Below, in pieces: positions 55,358 through 64,000 of a stretch of 64,000 nt of DNA. This DNA is from SIAJ01 sp963773845. GTDB taxonomy: Bacteria > Planctomycetota > Planctomycetia > Gemmatales > Gemmataceae. The notes beneath the pieces are model-generated. The model was not told the DNA's origin and made no database searches. It saw nothing but the letters and a program-made list of their open reading frames with translations. The translations under genes were made by a program, and so were the position numbers. The stretch covers positions 647,927 through 711,926 of the forward strand of contig CAVZCU010000013.1 in NCBI GenBank assembly GCA_963773845.1, given 5' to 3'. Positions within the stretch are counted from its first letter, which is position 1. Every line of letters starts with the position of its first letter.

Positions 55358-55555
55358 ATGGCCCTTACCATTCAAACGAAAATCGTCGCACGATTGGACC
55401 GCCAAATCGACGCCCTGGTGGAACAGGGTTGGTTTCCCAGCCGTGACCAGGTCTTCCAGGAAGCGCTGCGCCGGTTCCTGGACGCGCACCGTCCCGAATT
55501 GATGGAACGCTTCATTCGCGAGGACATCGAGTGGGGTCTGCGTGGCCGAAACTGA
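55358..55555 (+). CDS. Ribbon-helix-helix antitoxin
   Basis: 65 residues: MALTIQTKIVARLDRQIDAL then VEQGWFPSRDQVFQEALRRF, a typical MetJ/Arc RHH fold. A beta strand (TIQTKIVARL) is followed by two helices, and a C-terminal tail (RPELMERFIREDIEWGLRG) would wrap the toxin. It overlaps the start of the PIN toxin gene by 14 bases, indicating a two-gene operon. RHH antitoxins usually repress their own promoter; the AT-richer stretch GTATATTACACTGC at about 55301-55320 could contain it. Confidence 0.85.
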   Translation: MALTIQTKIVARLDRQIDALVEQGWFPSRDQVFQEALRRFLDAHRPELMERFIREDIEWGLRGRN

Positions 55556-56054
55556 TGCCGCCGGCCTCGTCATCGGCGACGCCGGGCCGTTGATCCATTG
55601 GGAGGAACTCGGTTGCTTGGACCTATTGCGGGACTTCGCGCTGGTGCAGGTCCCCGAGGCGGTCTGGCAAGAAGTGCAGCGGCACCGTCCATCCGCTCTC
55701 AGGCACCGCAAGCTCAAGCTCCAGCGTGTGAACCCGTCCCTGGAAGCGACGCCGGAACTCATTGATTTGGCGCAAACCTTCTTGCTCGATGCCGGCGAAT
55801 CGGAAGCTCTCCAACTCATGCAGCAATCCCCCGCGGCGATCTTGCTGACCGACGATGCGGCGGCGCGACTTGTGGCCGAACGCTTGGAATACGAGGTCCA
55901 CGGAACCATCGGCGTCGTGCTGCGGGCTTTGCGACGCCAGCAGCGTACGAAACGACAAGTCCTGAACCTGTTGCGTTCTATCCCACGCCGAAGCTCATTG
56001 TTCATCGACCGAAGGCTGTTGGACTCGGTCATCGAGCAGGTTAAGCTCTCATGA
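55542..56054 (+). CDS. DUF3368 PIN-domain toxin
   Basis: 170 residues. PIN acidic positions are visible in LVIGDAGPLIHWEELG (first Asp), VPEAVWQEVQ, DAGESEALQLMQQSP (Glu) and ILLTDDAAARLVAERLEYEV (Asp pair). GTIGVVLRALRRQQ is the DUF3368 C-terminal hallmark. Predicted RNase toxin of the RHH/DUF3368 pair. GTG 55542 overlaps the antitoxin gene. It appears intact, in contrast with most other toxin-antitoxin genes in this window. It lies between Calx-beta tails R6 and R7. Confidence 0.85.
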   Translation: MAETDAAGLVIGDAGPLIHWEELGCLDLLRDFALVQVPEAVWQEVQRHRPSALRHRKLKLQRVNPSLEATPELIDLAQTFLLDAGESEALQLMQQSPAAILLTDDAAARLVAERLEYEVHGTIGVVLRALRRQQRTKRQVLNLLRSIPRRSSLFIDRRLLDSVIEQVKLS

Positions 56055-56112
56055 TCATTGCTGACCGACTTCCTGCCTTCGGATCGACGAACTAGTGCCA
56101 GTCGACTTTCGA

Positions 56113-56393
56113 TCAATCGTCATTCTGGATCGTACCAATGCCACGGTTCTTGGTGAAAATTCCGAATTGCTGCTGTAGCCGAACAGGTCCAGGTAGAACG
56201 TCTCGTCGGCCTCTTTCTTGTTGTCGCCCTTGACGACGATGGTGATGGTCTTCGTCGTCTCGCCGGGGGCGAAGGTCAGCGTGCCGGACTTGGCGACATA
56301 GTCATCGCCGGACTTGGCGGTGCCGTTGCTCGTCTTGAACGACATCGTCACCGGCTGGTCGTAGGCGGCCGAGAGCGTAACCGTGAAGGTGAA
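56113..56393 (-). pseudogene. Orphan Calx-beta tail R7 (one frameshift)
   Basis: It begins FTFTVTLSAAYDQPVTMSFK; a frame shift near 56165 breaks the end, after which NRGIGTIQNDD and the stop are readable. It is the rightmost tail. On its 5' side it abuts GC-rich non-coding DNA rather than a gene. Confidence 0.75.
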
Positions 56394-57939
56394 GGCGGCG
56401 CTTGAGTGGTCAGGAGGGGAACAGACGCATGGGCGAGAGCCCCCGAAAATGGGTTCCGGCCGCGACCATCATCCCCCGGATCGGTTCGGATTAAATACAT
56501 TTTCTGCATACCTATAAAAAGAGTTTTTCGGACCCGATTCGGCGTCGAGGTCGCGCCTGACCGCCGGCGTGCGTGGCGGGAGCGGCCGCCAGGGGATGCC
56601 GGCCGCGACCCTGGCGCCCCGGTGCGGGGGGCGAATGGTCGTCTTTTCGGAAGGTCTCAGAAAGCGTCTGGGGATCCTATCCGCGTCGGGACCGTGCCCG
56701 ACGAGCCGCTGGGTGGCGGGGGCGGCCGCGAAGGGCTTTGGGCCGCGACCATGATCCTCCGGACGGGGTTGAGTTGATCTCTTGTTTGACGTCTTGGAAA
56801 AGAGAGTCTTTGGAGCCGATTCTCCGTCCCGGTCGCCCCCGGATTCACGGCGGAAATGGTCGGCGACCACGCCTCCGGACGAGCGGTCCCGAACCGTTCG
56901 AACCCCCCGGTCAGGGGGGAGGCTTTTCCCGGTTCTGGCGTCGGTCGGCACCCGGTCGCTGTTCCCGTGGTGGGGCGCCGGTCAACCGGGACAATCGGGC
57001 GGCGTCGGGCGTCTCAGGGCTTGGCCGCGCCGCGATCCGGAAAGGACTGTCTATGGGCCGCAGGGGGTGGCCCGGACCCGGTGCGCGTGTTGGCGGGGAG
57101 TCTGGCCTGGGTCGTGGGATTGAGGCGGACAGCGGCGGGAGCGCCCGGAAGGCGAAGCCTTCGGGGCAATGGGGACTCGTCCGACCCGGTGCCTGGCCAA
57201 CCCGTGCGCTGCGCCCGCAGGGATTGCGGCCAATTCGCCATGGCAGGCCGGCGGGCCATCCAGGGCCGCCGGCGGACGCCGCCGGGCGGATAGAGTTGTA
57301 AACGGCACCGGTGCCAATGCCATTCGACGATTGTTCCGGGCAATAGGCGAACTGGCCGACTGTGTGCAACAACCGTAATGGCCAGCACTTGTGGCCATCG
57401 CCCGGGCTAGCCAGCAGGCCCCCGGGACTGCCGGCCCACCGTCCGCTGCCACCAGGATTCACCGGGATATTCCAACCGGTGTCTGACACCTTGCCTAACT
57501 CATTCTTCGTGGCGCTTCCTCCCGCCTCCCGGATCAAATACTCCCGGCCCGCTGCCCCCTGCCGATCGGGGTCGCCACGCGTTCGGGTGAATAACTTACT
57601 GTTATTGTTATTGGATTATCTGATCGATGCCTTCGGTGGCTGGAACGGCGGCGTATGCGGCTTTCTGCCCATTGGGGCGTGGCAGCGGCCCCTGTCAGCC
57701 GCGACGAAGAGTTCCTGTTCGCGGAGGACAGTCGTCAAACCGGGTTACTCATCGTGGCCAAAGCGTTCGATGGCTGCGAGCTTACCCAGTTGGAGGCCAC
57801 CGCCGATCCGAATCGAATTACGACCGAGCAGGCCGTTTACCGAATCGCTGCCGACCCCGTCTGCATTTATGGCGATGTGGAAGCCAAAATACCACCTAAA
57901 CGAACAAATTGTTTCGTGCCCATTGTCGATTGCCAGCCG
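56394..57939. other. GC-rich region without a supported gene
   Basis: About 1.5 kb. Long frames are open on both strands because of the high GC content, but none shows a domain, signal or repeat logic at protein level. The first ~450 bases contain an imperfect tandem repeat (listed separately). From about 57540 the base composition drops toward the sigma54 activator gene. Confidence 0.5.
56458..56900. repeat. Imperfect tandem repeat of about 142 bp
   Basis: The block GGCCGCGACC recurs at 56458, 56601 and 56741 (spacings 143 and 140), with a weaker fourth start near 56861. Units share a second half resembling AAAGAG-TTTGGA-CCGATTC-CGTC-GGTCGC. Base identity between units is only partial. Confidence 0.5.
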
Positions 57940-59341
57940 TTACGACCGAGCGCCTTCCTTCTCAAACAAACCGTACTTGTGCAACTTCTTGTAAAGGGAA
58001 ACTCGGCTCATTCCGAGTTCGGAAGCGGCCCGCACGCGATTATTCCGGTGCTTGCGCAAAGCCTCGCAGATTCGCCAAACTTCCTCACCTGCTCCGTTGG
58101 CGCGCACCGATTGCCGCTTGGCGATTGCCTCAATCGAATCCTGATGAAAGGAGGATTCGGCAGGCGCCGCTTGACCGCGTAGAGACTCGGGAGATCTGCC
58201 AAGGTTACAATTCGTCCCATGCACAGGGCGGCGGCCCGCTCGATCACGTTGCGGAGTTCGCGGACGTTGCCGGGCCATTGATACGTTTCCATCGCTTCGA
58301 GCGCCTCCGGCCCAATCCCAATAATTCCGTGCTCCTGCGCGAAGGCGTTTTCACGCAAAAACTGTCGGGCTAGGTGCAGGATCTCGGGAATCCGCCCGCG
58401 CAAGGGTGGAAGTCGGAAACCAACAACATTGAGTCGGTAGAACAGGTCCGCTCGGAACCGCTCTCTGGTCACTTCTTGTTCCAACGGAACATTGGAAATG
58501 GCGATGATCCTGGCCCGCAATGGCTGGACATGGTTTGATCCGACCGGCTCAAAAACACGTTCCTCGACGGCACGCAGGAGCTTGGCCTGCAAGGGCAACG
58601 GCAGAGAATTGATTTCATCGAGGACCAACGTTCCGTCGCTGGCGACGGCGAACTTCCCCATGCGTTCCTTGTCGGCACCCGTGTAAGCACCACGGACGTG
58701 GCCAAACATCTCACTTTCGATAATTGACGGGGCCAGTGCGCCGCAGTCCACGACCGTAAATGGGCGGTCGCGCCGGGGCGACGAATCGTGAATATTGCGG
58801 GCGAGCAAGGTCTTGCCGGTGCCGGTCTCGCCGGTGAGCAGTATCGTGGTATCTTGCCGCGCTACCCGTCGAATTTGCCCAGGTATTCGGCTTCGAAGAA
58901 GCCAATGGTCACCGGTTCTTCTTGGACCTCTTCAACCATGTGAATTGGTTCCGTGTTCTCGGTGCCCCGTGCCCGCCGATTGGCAGTATCCATTAGGTGG
59001 ACGAGTTTCCCAGAGTCTTCCGGAAGGCAAAGCAGGTCGGCGGCGCCCTGCTGGAGCAGGCAACGACCCTCGGTCGCCGAGTTCTCGTCGTTGCAAATCA
59101 GCACAATCGACGCCTCCTGGCACGCCGACGCTTCGCCGAAATGACGGAGCTGCTCTGAATCCGAATCGGATGCAATATGGATCAACACCAAGGCGACATC
59201 ATCGGCCTTGAGTCGCAAGGGCGCTTTATCCAGAACTCCGCAAATCTCCAGTCGAAGGAGATCGCAACTGTCATGAGCCTTCTGGATGGTCCGGATTAAT
59301 TGGGGATGACGAGAAACAAGGAGTGTACTGGCGGGCAACAT
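57940..59341 (-). CDS. Sigma54-dependent activator with pseudo-receiver domain (two frameshifts)
   Basis: About 465 residues. The N-terminal ~125 residues (MLPASTLLVSRHPQLIRTIQ) fold-match a receiver domain, but the phospho-acceptor position reads ALVLIHIAS with no Asp, so it is probably not phosphorylated. A one-base shift at about 58868 leads into the AAA+ domain: Walker A LLTGETGTGKTLLARNIH, sigma54 loop RGAYTGADKE (GAYTGA variant), Walker B GTLVLDEINSLPLPL, and RFRADLFYRLNVVGFRLPPL. A second shift at about 58185 leads to the Fis-type helix-turn-helix (ICEALRKHRNNRVRAASELG, MSRVSLYKKLHKYGL). No sensor kinase gene is adjacent. Target unknown. Confidence 0.85.
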
Positions 59342-60447
59342 TGCTGGGCACCTTTTTCGTCGATGTCAATCACAAGGGGGGTCCGACACAAGCCAAGAGA
59401 ACTTCAGCTAGTCTCCAATTACGAGGTACGATCGGGGGCGATGGTTCTTCTGCCTCTAACGAAAAAACTCGCCTGGAATTGCAGCCCAGGGCGACAGAAG
59501 CCGTTTTGGCGAACTATTGTCATCGCGAAATAATTCGGCGGGCCACGAGTTGCCCGAGGGCGAACAAAACGTCAGACGACTCTCACAAACCGTTTGTTCC
59601 TCAAAAGCCAAAAATCTTCCCAATGTAGAAATTGGTCTCCGATCGGGTCGGCCATGCTGCTGCTTGCCGACACGGTTATCGCATTCTCGGTGCGACTTCT
59701 TGGTCACGTACCGCTCCACGAAGGAAAGGCAAACAATCAAATAATCTCAATACTTTGATGGATAAGGGATCTTGTTCCCTACCCAACATGGCTTCAATGA
59801 CACTTTATCGTAGCGCTGGACTCACGTGAGGATCCGCCAGAAAGAGTCGAGACCAACGCTTGATTCGACCCGTTGTTCCCCGATCCAACGCAAGTGATCG
59901 TATTGGAGCGGCTCACGTTAGGCGTCGATTTCGACAGGCACGGTCTGGCAAAGCTGGTAATCGACGGTTACCCAATCGCCGCCGATCGAGCCAATTGCCG
60001 ACGCAATAATCCGCCGATATCGTCGCTCAAATGGTTTCGTTCAGCGAAACCGCCAGGTGTTTCGGCCGCCTTGAGCTTCTTCGCGAGTCGTGGTGGGAGG
60101 AGACTACCCGACTTTCCGACATCAGGGCGGGGGGTCGATGTCGACGTCACAAATACCGACTTTATCGTCGTCGGTTGCTCTGTCAAATGGAAAGTCGCGA
60201 AAATCGGCAAAAGCCGTAAAATTCATCCCTCGCCAGAAAAGCCCAGATTATGTATGAGTCGTACAATCAGGTAATTATTAAGCGTTATAAGATGGACGAG
60301 TCCCCAGCAAGGGTCGGATGCACAGGCGAACGTACTCATCAATTCGCCGAACCGAGATTGTCCTAAGTCGTCGCAGGTGCAGGAGGAAGGTCGCATTGGA
60401 CTTGTTTGACTAGCCGCCGAAAGGACCCGGTTTTCAATACTCAGTCG
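59342..60447. other. Gene-poor stretch
   Basis: About 1.1 kb of lower-GC DNA than the rest of the window. Open frames are short and lack domains, ribosome sites and similarity to known families. No tRNA, rRNA or inverted repeat was recognised. Confidence 0.45.
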
Positions 60448-60672
60448 TCATCGCCGCATTATCGGGTTCGGCACATAATTACACGGTCCGACTCTGATCT
60501 CAAGCATGAATTCCTTGTAGCCTCCAGGCGACTTCAACTCGGTGCTTGATTTCAAGTCAGCTGGAGACAATTCGTTCCAGAGCTGGAAGAGCTCTCCGGC
60601 CAGGGCGAAGATCCAGAACCGCCATGTTGACGAATTGCACACGGGATACTCCGGATCTTTATCGTTTGCCAT
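60448..60672 (-). CDS. Small hypothetical protein
   Basis: 74-residue frame from ATG 60672 (MANDKDPEYPVCNSSTWRFW) preceded by AACAGGG. It contains a short hydrophobic run (FWIFALAGELFQLW) and ends NYVPNPIMRR. I do not recognise a family. It is listed because the start context and amino-acid composition are more gene-like than other frames in this gene-poor stretch; it may still be chance. Confidence 0.3.
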   Translation of the reverse strand: MANDKDPEYPVCNSSTWRFWIFALAGELFQLWNELSPADLKSSTELKSPGGYKEFMLEIRVGPCNYVPNPIMRR

Positions 60673-61260
60673 CCCTGTTACCCTTGTTCGCCCATTTTAA
60701 CAGTCTCAGTTCATCGGATTTCGTTCGGAACCGTTGCTTCGTCATGCGTGGCAACTCAACGGCAGAAATCAGGACTCGCAGCCGATATGAAAAATCGTGC
60801 ATTATCCAACAGTTAAAGAACTACGCTGCTGAGAAAACTGTTCGGCAGGGTTCACGATTCCAAGGAAGCGAATTGGTTTGACTGGTCGCCGGACGCTACT
60901 ATGTTTCCGGCGACGACCGCTGACGCTTGGCCACGAGTCGCACTGCGATGACTCGATTGGCAGATGGCCGATACTTGATCGGATTGACAACGCTCGATCC
61001 GTTATTTGATGGTCGATCGCGTCGGCACAACGCTTGCTCGGCTTCTGACCTCCCTTCTTGCGGCCCACCCAGTTCTGGCCCGCGCAGGTTGGGGTTCCGA
61101 CAAGCGGCTTGATTTGCCTCAGTTTCCGGATGAGTACGATCGTCGCGAAGCCCTCATCGCTCTTAAGTTCGTTCGCCTGGTCCTCCGGCCTCATGATGCC
61201 GCTCGATTCAGTTGCTGCGCCCTCGGAGCACGATCCTCACGTCTTTTGCGAGTACCAAAA
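60673..61260. other. Gene-free stretch upstream of the large secreted protein
   Basis: Nearly 600 bases with no supported coding frame. The promoter for the gene starting near 61261 should lie here, but no convincing boxes were identified. The leader element found before the other exported-protein genes is not present. Confidence 0.45.
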
Positions 61261-64000
61261 ATGGAAGCGCTCGTCCGCCCGATCCCGTTCTCCGTATCGC
61301 CCCGCCGCCCCAAGCCCCAGCACCTGCTACGCCGACGCGGACTGCGCACGTCGGAATGCTCGAACCCCGCGATGTGCCGAGTGCCGCGCTCGCATTTGAC
61401 TTCAATACCCCAACATCGGCCACCGCCTCCGGATATACCGGCGTTCCCTAGCCAATATGATTCCGCCACCGGCTATGGCTGGCAAAATACGAGCGGCATG
61501 ACTGCCACCAATCGCTTGTCGCTTACCGCCAATCCTCTGACCCAGGACTTCCACTCCGGCAAAGACTCGACCTTCCTGGCCGATGTACCGAACGGCACCT
61601 ACGACATCGCCATCGGCCTGGGCGACCGTCCGCCACGCATGATCGCGTCGTCGGTGTGGGCGGAAGGGCAACCGCTGGCCGCCAACGTCACGACCAAGGC
61701 CAATCAATTTGAAGAGGTCCGCGTCGCGTGACGGTCACCGACGGTCAGTTGACCATCCGCATCGCCGATGGCGGCGGCAGAGCTGGTCCGTATTTCGCGG
61801 TTTACGGCATGACGGTCACGCCGGTCGACGCCAACGCCCGTCGTTGTGGTCGTCCAGTTACCAGCCGGCGGTGGCCAGTACGTCTTATTACCATCCGATC
61901 GAATTGGGCCTGCGTTTCCAGACGGATACGGCGGGCTACATCTCGGGCATCCGCTTCTACAAGGGGACGGCGAATACCGGCACGCACACCGGTTCACTGT
62001 GGTCGGCCAATGGCACGTTGCTCGCCAAGGCGACGTTCACCAATGAGAGCACGAGCGGCTGGCAGACGGTGTGGTTCGATACGCCGGTGGCGATCCAGGC
62101 CAATACCCCGTATGTGGCGTCGTATTATGCGCCCAAGGGCCGCTATGCAGTTGACGCCAATTACTTCGCGATCTCGGGTCTGTCAGCGGTTCGCTCCATG
62201 TCCAGCCGGCGTCGCAGGGGGCGGTGGGGCCTACAAACTCGGCCCGGGTTCCCGAACCATAACGCTTCGCAGAGTGCCAGCTATGGCGTGGATGTGGTGT
62301 TCCGCGTGAGACGACGCCGCCCACGGTGACTTCGGTGACGCCGGCGGACCAGGCGACCGACGTGTCGGTCGGCGTGAAGGTGACGATTAAGTTCAGCGAG
62401 GGTCTGGACGCCGAGCACGGTGAATTCGAACACCATCCAGTTGAAGACGGCTAATGGAACGGTGGTGTCGAGTTCGGTCGGCTACGATGCCGGGACGTTC
62501 ACCGTGACGTTGACGCCGACGGCGTCCGTATGCGACGAGCACGAGCTATACGGTATTGGTCAAGGGCGGCACGGGTTCGCCGGTCATTCGCGATCTGGCC
62601 GGGAATGCGTTGGCTGCGGATTTCACCTCAACGTTCAACGACGACCGCGGCCACCTTGACGGCCAACGCGGGCGCAGACAAGACCAGGAACGAAGGTTCG
62701 TCGGTCTCGTTCACCGGAACGGCTGGCGGCGGGACGGGGACATTGACCTACGACTGGAACTGGGGCGACGGGCGGACGATAACGGGGACACTCACGCCGA
62801 GCCACACGTATGCCGACAACGGCAGTTACACCGTCACGCTCACGGTCACGGACGCCAGCAACGCAACCGCCACGGACACGGCGGTGATCACGGTCAACAA
62901 CGTCGCCCCCACGGCCACCGTGTCCAACAATGGACCGGTTCTGGTTGGGGCGAACGTTACGATCAGCTTCGCCGGTCAGACCGACCCATCCCCGACGGAC
63001 ACCACGGCTGGGTTCAAGTACAGCTTCGACTTCGACAACAATGGCACCTGGGAGGTGACCGACTCGACCACGTCGTCGGCCACCACGTCGTTCGCCACGT
63101 CGGGCACGAAGACGGTCAAGGCGCGGATCAAGGACAAGGACGGCGGCTTCACCAACTACACGACGTCGGTCACGGTCAATGGCGCGTTGACCGCCAACGC
63201 GGGTCCGGACCAGACCAAGAACGAGGGTTCGTCGGTGTCGTTCAGCCGGTACGGCTGGTGGTGGAACGGGTACATTGACCTACGACTGGAACTGGGGCGA
63301 CGGGTCGGCGCATACAACGGGGACACTCACGCCGAGCCACACGTGCCGACAACGGCAGTTACACCGTCACGCTCACGGTCACGGACGCCAGCAACGCAAC
63401 CGCCACGGACACGGCGGTGATCACGGTCAACAACGTCGCCCCCACGGCCACCGTGTCCAACAATGGACCGGTTCTGGTTGGGGCGAACGTTACGATCAGC
63501 TTCGCCGGTCAGACCGACCCATCCCCGACGGACACCACGGCTGGGTTCAAGTACAGCTTCGACTTCGACAACAACGGCACCTGGGAGGTGACCGACTCGA
63601 CCACGTCGTCGGCCACCACGTCGTTCAACACGTCGGGTACGAAGACGGTCAAGGGCGGATCAAGGACAAGGACGGCGGCTTCAATATCTATTCCAGTTCG
63701 GTGATTGTTAACTCCGGCGATGTGATTAACGTCTCGAACATCTCACAGCTCGTCAACGCGGTCGCGAACCTGCATTCCGGGCAGACGATTGTCATGGCGG
63801 CAGGGACGTACCAACTGCCCGACACACTGTGGATGCCACAAAACATTTCCAACGTCACGATCGGGCACCCGGCAACTTTAACGACGTCATCATTCAGGGC
63901 AATGGCATGGCGAGCGGCGTCGGATTTGGCATTTGGGCCGACAATGTATCTCACCCGACCTTCGCCGACTTCACCATCCGCAACTTGACGCAACACGGAA
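61261..64000 (+). CDS. Very large secreted multidomain protein (partial, many frameshifts, runs off right edge)
   Basis: Probable start ATG 61261 (MEALVRPIPFSVSPRRPK), then a shift near 61350 to the export motif GMLEPRDVPSAALAFDF. Domains in order: a carbohydrate-binding-like domain (SQYDSATGYGWQNTSGM, GTYDIAIGLGDRPPRM); a DUF4082 domain (YYHPIELGLRFQTDTAGYIS, GIRFYKGTANTGTHTGSLWS, ASYYAPKGRYAVDANYF); an SbsA-type Ig domain (TSVTPADQATDVSV, VTIKFSEGLDA); two PKD units (LTYDWNWGDG, SHTYADNGSYTVTLTVTDAS); and the start of a beta-helix (VNAVANLHSGQTIVMAAGTY, NDVIIQGNGMASG). At least nine one-base shifts are needed over 2.7 kb. Such proteins are surface or secreted polysaccharide-active or adhesion proteins. 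With this density of breaks it could be a decayed gene or a low-coverage contig end. Confidence 0.7.
62662..63700 (+). repeat. Near-identical direct repeat of a ~530-bp PKD unit
   Basis: The unit starting GCCAACGCGGG occurs at 62662 and again at 63193 (spacing about 531). It covers the PKD fold plus a linker (AVITVNNVAPTATVSNNGPV, ISFAGQTDPSPTDTTAG, YSFDFDNNGTWEVTDST). Long stretches are identical; the second copy carries extra one-base losses. Confidence 0.85.

Noticed and set aside
46000..56400. Integron-type cassette array
   Set aside because: Toxin-antitoxin units between repeats recall integrons, but no integrase gene or attC-like sites were seen; the repeats are coding fragments with variable ends.
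56573..57537. Overlapping long frames on both strands in the GC-rich block
   Set aside because: No domains, no ribosome sites and Arg/Pro/Gly-rich products typical of chance frames in GC-rich DNA.
59873..60274. 133-codon plus-strand frame in the gene-poor stretch
   Set aside because: No family, weak start context, and no support from neighbours.

Overview
This window is planctomycete DNA, probably from the Gemmata/Pirellula side of Planctomycetota. That is inferred from three things: two Tat-exported DUF1501 proteins, exported proteins with an N-terminal LEDR/LEER/LEPR-type motif just before the mature domain, and stacked ECF sigma factor plus PASTA-less Ser/Thr kinase pairs with TPR or WD40 sensors. 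The sequence is GC-rich and carries about 30 single-base indels in otherwise well-conserved genes, so it is probably an unpolished long-read or metagenome contig. Frameshifted genes are therefore called as one gene over their full span.

Region 1 (1-22.9 kb) looks like ordinary chromosome. It holds the edge of an ABC exporter, an SMP-30/gluconolactonase-like exported protein, a DUF1501 protein, an RND efflux operon (lipoprotein adaptor plus two different inner-membrane pumps, with a sigma54-like promoter upstream), an NtrB/NtrC-type two-component pair, a second DUF1501 protein, a beta-lactamase-fold serine hydrolase, a right-handed beta-helix protein, an amidohydrolase and a PilZ-domain protein.

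Region 2 (23.5-56.4 kb) is the striking part. Almost everything is on the minus strand and is built from one repeated module, present three times: ECF sigma factor, then Ser/Thr kinase with a TPR or WD40 sensor, then a structured leader, then a large exported surface protein (FG-GAP/Calx-beta or parallel beta-helix). The sigma genes start at 36764, 45847 and 54869. Each has the same TTGCGA-17 bp-TATGCT promoter placed 7 nt before the ATG. All six exported-protein genes are preceded by the same ~100-nt element. It has an 11-bp GC hairpin with compensatory base changes, a conserved middle, and a second stem ending 21-24 nt before the start codon. I do not recognise it as a known RNA family. Two of the exported-protein genes are followed 20 nt later by a TIGR03032 gene.

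Seven orphan 3' ends of the terminal Calx-beta domain lie between and beside the modules. All are on the minus strand, all end in the same GxGTILNDD-stop, and all are cut at their 5' side. Five of the gaps hold one small accessory unit each: an AAA ATPase, DUF433/DUF5615, MNT/HEPN, a DUF104 antitoxin fragment, and RHH/DUF3368. The result looks like a cassette array. A 30-bp palindrome is inserted in frame in two of the kinases.

Region 3 (56.4-64 kb) starts with 1.5 kb of GC-rich, apparently non-coding DNA containing a ~142-bp imperfect tandem repeat. Then come a sigma54 activator with a pseudo-receiver domain, a gene-poor lower-GC stretch, and the start of a very large secreted protein (LEPR motif, DUF4082, SbsA-type Ig, two PKD units, beta-helix) that runs off the right edge and is broken by many frameshifts.

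Working model (inference): each ECF/kinase pair senses an envelope signal and controls its neighbouring surface protein, with the shared leader as a common post-transcriptional element. Repeated recombination through the similar Calx-beta ends has duplicated modules and trapped toxin-antitoxin genes between them.
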